Shown here one piece after another: positions 16,645-25,155 of a stretch of DNA of 64,000 nt; positions within the stretch are counted from its first letter, which is position 1; each line of letters opens with the position of its first letter. Location: assembly GCA_964629765.1 (NCBI GenBank), contig CAZVTK010000001.1:1-64000 (forward strand), written 5' to 3'. A program made the translations under genes and the position numbers. Under the pieces are notes generated by a model that saw only the letters and a list, made by a program, of their open reading frames with translations, ran no database searches and was not told the origin of the DNA. Origin of the DNA: RCIO01 sp964629765 (lineage in GTDB: Bacteria; Pseudomonadota; Alphaproteobacteria; Rhizobiales; Rhizobiaceae).

Positions 16645-17748
16645 ATGGCACAGATAGGCGTTGGAATAATCGGCCTGAGCGCCAAAGGCGGCTGGGCGGC
16701 GACCGCCCATCTCCCGGCCCTGCGACGGTTCTCGGAGGTCGAGATCGTCGCATTGTCGGCGTCCTCGCCGCAGTCCGCGGCAGCGGCCGGCGAAAGGCAC
16801 GGCATCGGACGCGCCTACCATCGCCCGGAGGATCTGGCGCTGGACCCGGACGTCGATCTCGTCGTCGTCGCGGTCAAGGTTCCCGGGCACGCGGCGCTGG
16901 TGCGGGCCGCGCTGCGGGCCGGAAAGGCGGTCTATTGCGAATGGCCGCTGGGCCTCGACCTCGCGGAGGCGATCATGCTTCGCGACGAAGCGGAGGCCGC
17001 CGGCGTGCGAACCTTCGTCGGCTTGCAGGCGCGCGCGGCGCCGCAGGTGAACTATGTCAGGCACCTCGTCGAAGCCGGCTATGTCGGCGAGGTTCTGTCG
17101 ACCACCCTGATCGGCTCGGGCGCGCGGTGGGGCGCCACGATACCGCAGGCGAGCCTCTACCTCACCAATGCTGCGAACGGCGCCACGATGCTGACGATCC
17201 CTTTCGCCCACACGCTGGACGCGGTCGAGCACGTGCTCGGCCCGCTTTCGCAGGCGAGCGCCGTGATCGCCAACAGACGCACGACCGTCCACATCGAGGA
17301 GACGGGAGAGGACGTGCCCGTTTCGGCGCCCGACCAGATCGTGGTTTCCGGGCTGCTGGCCAACGGCGCGGCCTTCAGCGGCCATTACCGCGGCGGACTC
17401 TCGGCCGGCACCAATTTCCACTGGGAGATCAACGGAACCGGCGGCGACATAGTCGTCACCGGCCCCAACGGCCACCTCCAGTATGGCCAGGTGCGAATCC
17501 TGGGGACCACGAAGGGCGCCGCGCAGCTCGCCGAACTGGAGACGCCGAAATCTTTCGAGCTGTTTCCCTTCAGCCGCGGCGACCTGTCCTACACCGTCGC
17601 GCATGCCTATGCGGCGGTCCTGCGGGACCTTATGACCGGCAGCCGCACCGCGCCCGACTTCCGGGCCGCGGTCGACCGTCACCTCGCCGTCCACCGGCTC
17701 GCCGAAGCCGCAGCGAGCGGCCGGCGCACGGCGATGCGCCCGGACTAA
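16645..17748 (+). CDS. Gfo/Idh/MocA family oxidoreductase
   Basis: A 367-residue NAD(P)-dependent oxidoreductase. The Rossmann start is VGIIGLSAKGGWAATAHLPA, the conserved ECWP-type motif reads YCEWPLGLDL, and the C-terminal domain resembles Gal80/Idh types. It usually acts on sugars or sugar-like alcohols. The start MAQIGVGIIG has GGAAGG upstream; an earlier ATG (16579) adds a non-conserved leader. It ends in a 4-bp overlap with the convergent flavin reductase gene. It is an odd enzyme among acyl-CoA genes and may act on a cyclic or polyol intermediate. Confidence 0.82.
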   Translation: MAQIGVGIIGLSAKGGWAATAHLPALRRFSEVEIVALSASSPQSAAAAGERHGIGRAYHRPEDLALDPDVDLVVVAVKVPGHAALVRAALRAGKAVYCEWPLGLDLAEAIMLRDEAEAAGVRTFVGLQARAAPQVNYVRHLVEAGYVGEVLSTTLIGSGARWGATIPQASLYLTNAANGATMLTIPFAHTLDAVEHVLGPLSQASAVIANRRTTVHIEETGEDVPVSAPDQIVVSGLLANGAAFSGHYRGGLSAGTNFHWEINGTGGDIVVTGPNGHLQYGQVRILGTTKGAAQLAELETPKSFELFPFSRGDLSYTVAHAYAAVLRDLMTGSRTAPDFRAAVDRHLAVHRLAEAAASGRRTAMRPD

Positions 17749-18875
17749 CGCTTCGCGGATTGCTGTCCGAGCTTGCGCCGCTGCAACCACCATCCGGCCT
17801 GCGGCGGCCAGTCGCTGAAACGCCGCTCCGGCAGCAGCGCCAGCCGCGCCTGGACCGGCCAGTTCGGATTGAACATCGCTTCCCGGCCGATGGCGACCAG
17901 ATCGGCGTGGCCGCCGGCCAGTATGGCTTCCGCCTGCCCGGCATCGGTGATCAGCCCGACCGCGGCCGTCGGGATGCCGGCCTTGGCCCGCACGTGGTCG
18001 GCGAAGGACACCTGGAAGCCCGGCCCACGGGGGATGATCGAATAGTCGGCGCCGATGCCGCCCGACGAGCAGTCGATCAGGTCGACACCCTCCGCCGCCA
18101 GCGCGCGCGCGAGAACGACCGAATCGTCCAGACTCCAACCATCCCGCGCCGCATCGAGGGCGGAAATCCGGAAGAACAGCGGCAGTTCGACGGGCCACTG
18201 CGTGCGGACGGCGCGCGCCGCCTCGACGGCGAAGCGCATGCGGCCCTCGAGGCCGCCGCCATAGCCGTCGGCGCGGGTGTTCGACAGCGGGGACAGGAAG
18301 GAATGGACGAGATAGCCGTGCGCGCCATGGATCTCGACGACCTCGAAGCCGGCCTCGCGCGCCCGGCGGGCGGCGGCGGCCCACTCGCCCATCAGCGACG
18401 AGATGTCGTCGACGGTCAGCGCGCGCGGGGCGGCATGGCCTTCGCCGGCGGGTTCCGTCGTGACGGATTCGAGCGGCCACTGAACCTCGCCCCTCTCGTC
18501 CATGTCGGCCTGCCCCAGCGGCCCGTTGCCGTGCCACGGCCGTTGGGTGCAGGCCTTGCGCCCGGCATGGGCGATCTGGATTCCCGGCGTCGACCCCTGC
18601 GACCTGATGAACGCCGCGACGCGCGCCAGCCCGGCCACGTGATCGTCGCTCCAGATGCCGAGGTCGCCGTAGCTCAGCCTGCCCTGCGGCACGATCGACG
18701 TCGCCTCGACGACCACCAGTCCCGCTCCGCCCATGGCGAAGCGGCCGTAATGCGCAAGGTGCCAGTCCGAGGCATGGCCGGCGGCGTCAGCGCTGTACTG
18801 GCACATGGGCGAGATCATCACCCGGTTCGGAAGGGACACGTCGCGAATGCGGAACGGTTCGAAGAGCAGCGCCAT
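17745..18875 (-). CDS. NADH:flavin oxidoreductase, Old Yellow Enzyme family (YqjM-like)
   Basis: A 376-residue FMN TIM barrel. LFEPFRIRDVSLPNRV and SPMCQYSA are classic YqjM-type N-terminal blocks, including the Cys near the flavin. HGAHGYLVHSFLSPLSN follows, and VGLITDAGQAEAIL is the FMN phosphate site. It reduces C=C bonds of enones or enoyl substrates. The start MALLFEP (18875) is preceded by a weak GGGA site. The promoter carries the first copy of the shared palindrome (18911-18926), so it is probably in the cluster regulon together with the divergent thiolase gene. Confidence 0.88.
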   Translation of the reverse strand: MALLFEPFRIRDVSLPNRVMISPMCQYSADAAGHASDWHLAHYGRFAMGGAGLVVVEATSIVPQGRLSYGDLGIWSDDHVAGLARVAAFIRSQGSTPGIQIAHAGRKACTQRPWHGNGPLGQADMDERGEVQWPLESVTTEPAGEGHAAPRALTVDDISSLMGEWAAAARRAREAGFEVVEIHGAHGYLVHSFLSPLSNTRADGYGGGLEGRMRFAVEAARAVRTQWPVELPLFFRISALDAARDGWSLDDSVVLARALAAEGVDLIDCSSGGIGADYSIIPRGPGFQVSFADHVRAKAGIPTAAVGLITDAGQAEAILAGGHADLVAIGREAMFNPNWPVQARLALLPERRFSDWPPQAGWWLQRRKLGQQSAKR

Positions 18876-18910
18876 CAGTGGTCCCGGAGGGAAAGAAGTT
18901 CGCCAGAAAA

Positions 18911-18926
18911 ACAAACGAACGTTTGT
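18911..18926. promoter_or_regulatory. TetR-type operator site 1 (ACAAACGAACGTTTGT)
   Basis: A 16-bp dyad with perfect 7-bp arms around AA, in the 105-bp divergent region between the flavin reductase and the thiolase. It shares the core AACGNNCGTT with 24150-24159 and 31507-31516. The form and placement are typical of TetR-family operators. The regulator is inferred to be the product of 6718-7347. Confidence 0.65.
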
Positions 18927-18980
18927 AATTTTCCTTGCGATCATATCTAATGCTTCATCCTAGTCAATCGCGAGGGGAGC

Positions 18981-20150
18981 ATGGCAGAGGCCTATATCGT
19001 CGGCACGGTTCGCACGGCCGGAGGGCGGCGGAACGGGCGGCTCCGCGACTGGCATCCGGCCGATCTGGGCGGGTTCGTCATCGACGCCCTGCTCGACCGC
19101 ACCGGAGCGGATCCGCAGGCCGTCGACGACGTCGTCTTCGGATGCGTCCAGCAGGTCGGCCAGCAGTCGCAGAATGTCGCCCGCACGGCGGTGCTGTCGT
19201 CGCGCCTGCCGCTCTCCACGCCCGGCGTGACGATCGACAGGCAGTGCGGCTCGTCGCAGCAGGCGGTCCACTTCGCCGCCCAGGCGGTGATGTCCGGCAC
19301 GATGGACGTCGTGATCGCCGGCGGCGTGGAAAGCATGACGCGGGTGCCGATGCTCGTGGCGTCGACCCTGCCGGAGGCCAACGGCATGGGGCACTACCGG
19401 GGCCGCCGCTTCGAGGAGCGCTATGCGGTCGAGCCCAGCCAGTTCGACGGCGCCGAGATGCTGGCCCGCAAATATGCGCTCGACCGGGAGACCCTCGACC
19501 GCTTTGCCCTGGCGAGCCACCGCAAGGCTGCCGCGGCGATGAACGAGGGCCGCTTCGCCGGGGAGATCGTCCCGGTTCCGGTCGCGCTCGCCGACGGCGG
19601 CGAGGCCCTGCACGAGCGCGACGAGGGCATCAGGCCCGACGCCAGCCTCGAGGCAATCGCCCAGGTCAAGCCGCTGAAGGAGGGCGGCCGCATCAGCGCG
19701 GCCAATGCCAGCCAGATCTGCGACGGCGCCGCGGCGCTCCTCGTCGTCAACGAGCGCGGCCTGAAGCGCGTCGGCCTGCCGCCCCTGGCGCGCGTCCACC
19801 GGATGGCCGTCTGCGGGTCCGACCCCGTGCTCATGCTCGACGGACCGATTCCGGCGACGGCGATGGCGCTGAAGAAGGCGGGCATGGCGATGGCGGACAT
19901 CGACCTCTTCGAGGTGAACGAGGCCTTCGCCTCGGTCCCGCTCGCCTGGGCGATCGAAACGGGCGCCGATCCCGACAGACTGAACGTCAACGGCGGCGCC
20001 ATCGCGCTCGGCCATCCGCTTGGCGCCTCGGGCGCGCGGATCATGACGAGCCTGATCGCCGCGCTCGGCCAGAGGGGAAAGCGCTACGGCCTGCAAACCA
20101 TGTGCGAGGGCGGCGGCATGGCCAACGCCACCATCATCGAGCGCCTGTAG
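18981..20150 (+). CDS. thiolase (acetyl-CoA acetyltransferase family)
   Basis: A 389-residue thiolase with all active-site elements: the nucleophilic Cys in DRQCGSSQQA, NEAFA, the catalytic His in GHPLGASGAR and the second Cys in MCEGGGMANA. It cleaves a 3-ketoacyl-CoA with CoA, or runs in reverse. It is the terminal step of a beta-oxidation-like route and fits the neighbouring dehydrogenases, crotonases and SDRs. It is divergent from the flavin reductase gene, sharing operator site 1, and ends at a bidirectional terminator facing the acyl-CoA dehydrogenase gene. Confidence 0.92.
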   Translation: MAEAYIVGTVRTAGGRRNGRLRDWHPADLGGFVIDALLDRTGADPQAVDDVVFGCVQQVGQQSQNVARTAVLSSRLPLSTPGVTIDRQCGSSQQAVHFAAQAVMSGTMDVVIAGGVESMTRVPMLVASTLPEANGMGHYRGRRFEERYAVEPSQFDGAEMLARKYALDRETLDRFALASHRKAAAAMNEGRFAGEIVPVPVALADGGEALHERDEGIRPDASLEAIAQVKPLKEGGRISAANASQICDGAAALLVVNERGLKRVGLPPLARVHRMAVCGSDPVLMLDGPIPATAMALKKAGMAMADIDLFEVNEAFASVPLAWAIETGADPDRLNVNGGAIALGHPLGASGARIMTSLIAALGQRGKRYGLQTMCEGGGMANATIIERL

Positions 20151-20173
20151 GAAGAATAAGGCAGGACGAAAAA

Positions 20174-20200
20174 GGGGCCGGTCGCGAACCGGCCCCGTTT
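20174..20200. terminator. bidirectional hairpin terminator between convergent genes
   Basis: GGGGCCGGT (20174-20182), loop CGCGA, ACCGGCCCC (20188-20196), followed by GTTT and preceded by AAAAA on the other side. The 9-bp GC stem lies between the thiolase stop and the acyl-CoA dehydrogenase stop. It is probably a terminator, mainly for the minus-strand transcript, which would end in the U tract. Confidence 0.7.
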
Positions 20201-20204
20201 CGCG

Positions 20205-21377
20205 CTAGCGATAGTGCTTCAGCGTCTCCTTGCTGATGATCAGCTTCTGGATCTCGCTGGTTCCGGCGCCGATCTCGTGATGCTTGGCGTCCCGGTAGAG
20301 GCGCGCCGCCGGATAGTCTTCCATGAGGCCCGCGCCGCCGAGGATCTGGACCGCCTCGCGCGAGTTGTGCACGGCCATCTCGGCCGAATACAGCTTCAGC
20401 ATCGCAGCCTCGCTGTTGACGTTGATGCCCCGTTCGCACGCCCGGATGAGGCTGTAGAACATGGTCCGCGAGATCTCCACGCCGGCGGCCATGCGCGCGA
20501 TCTTGTCCTGGATCATCTGGTACTCGGAGATCGGCGAGCCGAAGACCTTGCGCTCAAGCGCATAGGGCACCGCCACGTCGAGGCAGGCCTGGCCGATGCC
20601 GGTGTTGCTGGCGCCCTCGAACACGCGCTCGAGGTCGAGCCCGTCGAGAAGGATCGCGAAGCCGTTGTCCGGCTCGCCCAATATCTGGTCCGCGCCGAGA
20701 CGCACATTGTCGAAGAACACCTCGGCGGTCGGGGAGGAGCGCAGGCTCAGCTTGTCGAAGGGCTTGCCGATGCCGAGGCCGGGTGCGTCGCGGTCGACGA
20801 TGAAGCAGGTGCCGCCCCGCACCCGCCGGTCTTCGCCGCTCGTGCGCGCGAAGACGAGGAAGAAGGACGAAATCGGCGCGTTGGTTATGAACGTCTTCTG
20901 GCCGTTGACCACCCACCCGTCGCCGTCCCTGCGCCCGGTCGTCCTCGGGCTGAGCGCGTTGGAGCCGCCCTGCGGCTCGGTGATGCAGATGGAGGCGGAG
21001 GCGGCGCCGGTGGCGAGCGGCCGCAGGTATTTATCCTTCTGCGCCGGCGTTCCGTACTTCGCCAGATGCCGCGCCACCAGGCTGATGTTGACGAAGAGCA
21101 CGGCATCGAGGCCGGCATTGGTCCGCGCCGTTTCCTCGGCCACGATCGCGCGCGTCATCAGCGAGGCGCCGGCGCCGCCATAGTCCTCGGGCAGGAACGT
21201 GCCGAGAAGCCCGGCATCGCCCATGCGCCGGAGCAGCCCGTCCGGGGGCGCGCCCTTGGCCTCCATCTCGGGGACCAGCGGAGCCACCTCGTCGCGCATG
21301 AAACGCCGCACGACCTCGCGGAATGCGAGTTCCTCCTCGGTGAGGAACATCGTCGCGGCCAGCGGGGTCTTCTCCAT
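20205..21377 (-). CDS. acyl-CoA dehydrogenase, isovaleryl-CoA-dehydrogenase-like
   Basis: A 390-residue FAD enzyme. CITEPQGGSNA and FITNAPISSFF are substrate/FAD blocks. GLDLERVFEGASN carries the helix-G Glu used as base in isovaleryl-type enzymes. The C-terminal motif is GAGTSEIQKLIIS, with Ala where medium-chain enzymes have the catalytic Glu, again isovaleryl type. It oxidises a branched or unusual acyl-CoA, passing electrons to ETF. The start is MEKTPLAATM (21377). The racemase-family and crotonase genes lie upstream on the same strand. Confidence 0.9.
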   Translation of the reverse strand: MEKTPLAATMFLTEEELAFREVVRRFMRDEVAPLVPEMEAKGAPPDGLLRRMGDAGLLGTFLPEDYGGAGASLMTRAIVAEETARTNAGLDAVLFVNISLVARHLAKYGTPAQKDKYLRPLATGAASASICITEPQGGSNALSPRTTGRRDGDGWVVNGQKTFITNAPISSFFLVFARTSGEDRRVRGGTCFIVDRDAPGLGIGKPFDKLSLRSSPTAEVFFDNVRLGADQILGEPDNGFAILLDGLDLERVFEGASNTGIGQACLDVAVPYALERKVFGSPISEYQMIQDKIARMAAGVEISRTMFYSLIRACERGINVNSEAAMLKLYSAEMAVHNSREAVQILGGAGLMEDYPAARLYRDAKHHEIGAGTSEIQKLIISKETLKHYR

Positions 21378-21400
21378 TGCTCGTCTCTCTTTCAGCGTTT

Positions 21401-22189
21401 TCAGATCTGGATCGCAAACTGGGCTTTCACGCGCGCGGTGTCCGCGGGATCCTGAAGCTCGGTCAGGCCGACGCGGCTCGTCACCGGGAAGCCGCCCCTG
21501 GCGGTGAGCTCGACCCGCATCTCCAGGGTCTTCAGCCCGACGGTGAGGACGTCGAACACCGGCACGCCGAGATCGCCGAGCTGGGTGAAGCCGGCCGCCG
21601 CGCAGATGCAGCTCAGGCCGGCGCTGGCCAGTATGATCGAGTTCGCGCCCTCGGCGACCAGCCGCCTGGACTGGCGCTCGATGTCGGCGATGACCCCGGC
21701 GGGATCGACGAACCCCTGCGTGAACGCCGCGGTCGAGGTCGTCTCGATGCTGCGGATGCCGCTGCACCGCGACCGCATCCCGTTGGCGTCGACGATGGTG
21801 TGGACGGCCTCGAGCCAGGGCCTGTCCTCGACGGTGACCACGCCGAATCTGAGCCCGTATTCGCAGGCGAGGTGCATCGTTGCGGCGAACGGGCCGACCA
21901 CCGGCACCCTGGAGACGGAGCGCGCCTGGATGACGCCCGGATCGCCGGAACAGGCGACCAGGATGCCGTCGAACCCGTCATTGCTGGCTTCGTGGCACCT
22001 GTGCACGACATCGAGGGAATTGATGTAGTAGGGATAGGCGTAGATCGTGTCGGACGCGCGCTTCAGCCGCGCGTAGCGATGGGTGATCGCGGTGCCCGGC
22101 TGCTTCACCCGGTCGAAGACGGAATCGATCTGGGCGGTGTAGGGACCGGAACCCTTCTCCGCGTTGATGTGGACGACGCACAGCTTCAT
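21401..22189 (-). CDS. Asp/Glu/hydantoin racemase family protein
   Basis: A 262-residue member of the two-cysteine racemase superfamily. One Cys is in LVACSGDPGV and the second in ASAGLSCICAAAG, as expected for an acid-base pair. Members racemise amino acids or hydantoins or isomerise/decarboxylate acids (maleate isomerase, arylmalonate decarboxylase). Its place between a crotonase and an acyl-CoA dehydrogenase in an operon argues for an acid substrate rather than peptidoglycan amino acids; this is inference. Confidence 0.75.
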   Translation of the reverse strand: MKLCVVHINAEKGSGPYTAQIDSVFDRVKQPGTAITHRYARLKRASDTIYAYPYYINSLDVVHRCHEASNDGFDGILVACSGDPGVIQARSVSRVPVVGPFAATMHLACEYGLRFGVVTVEDRPWLEAVHTIVDANGMRSRCSGIRSIETTSTAAFTQGFVDPAGVIADIERQSRRLVAEGANSIILASAGLSCICAAAGFTQLGDLGVPVFDVLTVGLKTLEMRVELTARGGFPVTSRVGLTELQDPADTARVKAQFAIQI

Positions 22190-22222
22190 GACATCACCTG
22201 GCTTTTAAGGGAGCGGGTCGGA

Positions 22223-22999
22223 TCATGCGCCGGTGAAGTTCGGCGGGCGACGCGACAGGAACGCCTCGATCCCCTCGCGGTGATCGGCGCTTTCGAACAG
22301 TGCGGCGAAGAGCTCGACCTCGCGGCGATGGCCCTCGTCGAGGGAATGGTCGAGGCCGAAATTCGCCGACTTCTTGGCCGCGGCGACGGCAAGCGGCCCG
22401 GCCGCGTTGATGCGGCCGGCCAGCTCCCTGGCCCTGGCCAGCGACTGTCCCTGCGGGACCACCTGATCGACAAGGCCCATTGCCGCGGCTTCCGCCGCCT
22501 TGATCTTGTCTCCGGTGAACAGCAGCCGCTTGGCGGTGCCGCGCGCGACCATGCGGCACAGCATGCGCGTGCCGCCGGCGCCGGGGATGAGGCCGAGCCG
22601 GACCTCGGTGAGCCCCAGAAGCGCCTGCTCCTCCGCGATGGCGATGTCGCAGGCCATCATCAGCTCCAGCCCGCCGCCCAGCGCATGGCCGTTGAGCGCG
22701 GCGATCGCGGGCACGCGCAGGTCGTGCAGCGCAGCCTGCATGGCCTGGACCGTCAGGGCCATCTCGGCCGCCGTGTGCCGGTCGAGGCCGGTGAAGTACT
22801 TGATGTCTCCGCCCGCGACGAAGCAATGCCCGTTGCCGGTCAGGATGAAGGAGCGGACGGAGGTGTCGCGCTCGGCCTCGCGCACCACGTCGAGGATCGC
22901 GTTCGATACGTCGGGATGCAGCGCGTTGACCGGCGGATTGTCGATGACGGCAATGAGCGTATGCCCGTCGCGCTCGGTCCGTACGAAAGGGGATGCCAT
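22223..22999 (-). CDS. enoyl-CoA hydratase
   Basis: A 258-residue crotonase with both catalytic glutamates: GGGLELMMACD and LTEVRLGLIPGAGG. The oxyanion block is NGHCFVAGGDIK. It therefore looks like a genuine hydratase of trans-2-enoyl-CoA, unlike the other two crotonases of the window. It is the first gene of a minus-strand operon with the racemase-family gene (33 bp gap) and acyl-CoA dehydrogenase. Confidence 0.9.
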   Translation of the reverse strand: MASPFVRTERDGHTLIAVIDNPPVNALHPDVSNAILDVVREAERDTSVRSFILTGNGHCFVAGGDIKYFTGLDRHTAAEMALTVQAMQAALHDLRVPAIAALNGHALGGGLELMMACDIAIAEEQALLGLTEVRLGLIPGAGGTRMLCRMVARGTAKRLLFTGDKIKAAEAAAMGLVDQVVPQGQSLARARELAGRINAAGPLAVAAAKKSANFGLDHSLDEGHRREVELFAALFESADHREGIEAFLSRRPPNFTGA

Positions 23000-23220
23000 G
23001 TCGTCATGAACCCGCGATTGCGCAAAGCGGATCCGTCCGGACGCCGGGACGGAGGGGCGGAATCATGAGCATGGGCACGTTCGTCACTCCCCGTTGCGCG
23101 GTCCGCCGGGAGGATGCCGACCGCCGCTCGTAGTACGGATCACGATCACTGGTTACGAACGGGGAGGCTGGCCGGCACGTCCCCTTATGGGGGACCGGGC
23201 ACGCGCGGGCGACGGCCGCC

Positions 23221-23976
23221 TCAGAGGCAGAAGCCGCCATCCACGACGAGCGTCTGCCCGGTGACGAAGCTGGCCCTGTCGGAAGCCAGGAACAGCACCG
23301 CCTCGCCGATGTCGGAGGGCTGGCCGAAGCGGCGCAGCGGCGTCTCCTTGCGCTGACGGTCCCAGACGTCGGGCGTGTACAGCTCGTCCATGAACTTCTT
23401 GCCGAGGCCGGCCTCGATGAACCCCGGCGCCACGCAGTTGAAGCGGATGCCGTATCGTCCTTCCTCCTTGGCGAAGGCGCGGCAGAGCATCTCGACGCCG
23501 GACTTGGGCAGGCCGCCGAGGATGTCCTTCGGCAGGAAGCGGTGAACGGCGATCGAGCTCAGCGCCACGACGCTGCCGCCGCCGCGTTCGCGAAGCAGCG
23601 GAATCGACTTCTGCGCGAGCGTGAGGAAGCCGACGACGTCCGTGTCGAAGGCCTCGCGCGCGGCCTGCGCCGTCAGTTTCGAGACATATTCCTGGCCGAC
23701 GCTGGGGCCGGCCGCCAGCACGACGGTGCCGATGTCCCCGAACGCCGCGCGTCCCGCGGCAAGCGCCGCGTCGATCGTGTCCGGCTTCGTCACGTCGCAA
23801 TGCAGCGCGACGGCGCGGCCGCCGGCCTCGTCGATCTGCCCGCAGATTTTTTCCGCCACGGCCCTGCCCGAGCGATAGGTGAGGACGACCGGCACGCCGG
23901 CGCCCGCGAATGCATGGCAGATCCCCTGCCCGATCCCGCCGGATCCCCCGACGATGACTGCCGCACCCTTAAGCAT
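23221..23976 (-). CDS. SDR-fold protein lacking the catalytic tyrosine
   Basis: A 251-residue SDR fold. The cofactor motif is VGGSGGIGQG and the C-terminus has FVTGQTLVVDGGFCL. The catalytic Ser is present (S141 in ALSSIAV) and K158 is kept, but the position 13 residues after the Ser, where Tyr stands in the YxxxK motif, is Gly154 (DILGGLPKSG). A classical hydride-transfer mechanism is therefore doubtful; it may be an atypical reductase, isomerase or structural partner. The start MLKGAAV (23976) has GGAGGG 4 bp upstream. It is divergent from the LuxR gene; operator site 2 lies between them. Confidence 0.82.
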   Translation of the reverse strand: MLKGAAVIVGGSGGIGQGICHAFAGAGVPVVLTYRSGRAVAEKICGQIDEAGGRAVALHCDVTKPDTIDAALAAGRAAFGDIGTVVLAAGPSVGQEYVSKLTAQAAREAFDTDVVGFLTLAQKSIPLLRERGGGSVVALSSIAVHRFLPKDILGGLPKSGVEMLCRAFAKEEGRYGIRFNCVAPGFIEAGLGKKFMDELYTPDVWDRQRKETPLRRFGQPSDIGEAVLFLASDRASFVTGQTLVVDGGFCL

Positions 23977-24146
23977 GACACCCTCCTGCGCTCGCAAAGC
24001 CCGTGAACCTCAAACGTGACTGCCTCGTACGACGATTGAGGCATGCGCCAAAGTCCCTCGGCACAGGGACGGGCGGGACAGGGGCGGATGCATGGGGACG
24101 GGCGGCGGGCCATGCGGGCCAAATCGGCTATTGCGCGCCCAAATAA

Positions 24147-24162
24147 AAAAACGTACGTTAGT
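24147..24162. promoter_or_regulatory. TetR-type operator site 2 (core AACGTACGTT)
   Basis: A perfect 10-bp palindrome at 24150-24159 within AAAAACGTACGTTAGT, in the 294-bp divergent region between the SDR-fold gene (minus) and the LuxR gene (plus). The flanks match site 1 in part (CGTTNGT). Its position suits control of one or both genes. Confidence 0.6.
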
Positions 24163-24270
24163 ATTTCTCAGGGAGAGCAGCGCATCGCACCGGTCCTCGG
24201 AGACCGCCGAGCGTCTTCAGACACCGTCCGGCCGCCTGCCGGTCGCACGACAGGAATGCGGAGGAGCGTC

Positions 24271-25131
24271 ATGTCCAGTTGCGAGATTCTGCACATCGAG
24301 GCGATCGACGTCGGTCGGCCGTCCGTTCACTACATGCTGATCGACTCGATCGGCACGGAAGCATTCGAGCCTCAGCTCGCTTCCCTGCTGAAGGAGACCG
24401 TGGGGGCCGACGGCTGCCGCATGTACAAGGTGCTCGATTCCGGCGTCGAGCTCGTCCGCTCCGGCGAGATCGACGATGCGCCCGGTTCCGCGGCGGCCCC
24501 GGGCGCGCCCGAGGACTACTGGCTGGACCATCCCGCGGTTGCGGAGACCCTGTCGCGCGGCCCGACCCGGAGCCCGCTGCTCATCCGCATCGACCCGAGC
24601 CGCATAGACGATCTGCGCCTGCACGACAGGCTGTCGCGCCGGGCGCGGATCGCCGACCTCGTGATGATCTGGGGCGCGTGCGGAGGCGAGCGCTACGGGC
24701 TGACTGTGACCCGCTCGGTGAAATGCGGAGCGTTTCAGGAGAAGGACATCGCCGGCATCGCGACGATGGCCAGCCCGCTGATCTCGCTCATCGCCAAGCA
24801 TGCGCAGGTCAACGAGCGCATGCGCAACCCCTTCCTCGGCCTGAAGTCGCTGGAGCAGATCGAGGAGACGGTCTCGCTGGCCGACGTCAGGCTGCCCCGG
24901 CGCGAGCTGGAGGTCTGCTCGCAGATTCTCTACGGCATCTCGATCGCCGGCATCGCGTCGACCCTGGGCATCGCCGAGGAGAGCGTGGTGACCTACCGCA
25001 AGCGCGCCTTCCAGCGGCTCGGCATCGGCTCGCGCCACGAATTGCTGCTCTGGTATCTGTCGCTCGCCTCGGTGCGCTGCCTGGAGGTGCGCCCGCACCC
25101 AGGCGCGATGCTGAACACCCGGTTCGCCTAG
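24271..25131 (+). CDS. LuxR family transcriptional regulator
   Basis: A 286-residue protein with a C-terminal LuxR-type HTH at about residues 210-265 (LPRRELEVCSQILYGISIAG, TLGIAEESVVTYRKRAFQRL, RHELLLWYLS). The N-terminal 190 residues match no domain I recognise; there is no receiver-domain Asp/Lys pattern, so a small-molecule-sensing role is likely. The start has GGAGGAG 4 bp upstream. It precedes two acyl-CoA dehydrogenase genes by 24 bp, so it is probably the local activator and part of the same transcript. Confidence 0.8.
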   Translation: MSSCEILHIEAIDVGRPSVHYMLIDSIGTEAFEPQLASLLKETVGADGCRMYKVLDSGVELVRSGEIDDAPGSAAAPGAPEDYWLDHPAVAETLSRGPTRSPLLIRIDPSRIDDLRLHDRLSRRARIADLVMIWGACGGERYGLTVTRSVKCGAFQEKDIAGIATMASPLISLIAKHAQVNERMRNPFLGLKSLEQIEETVSLADVRLPRRELEVCSQILYGISIAGIASTLGIAEESVVTYRKRAFQRLGIGSRHELLLWYLSLASVRCLEVRPHPGAMLNTRFA

Positions 25132-25155
25132 CCCCGCCCGACTGGAGTCCGGATC

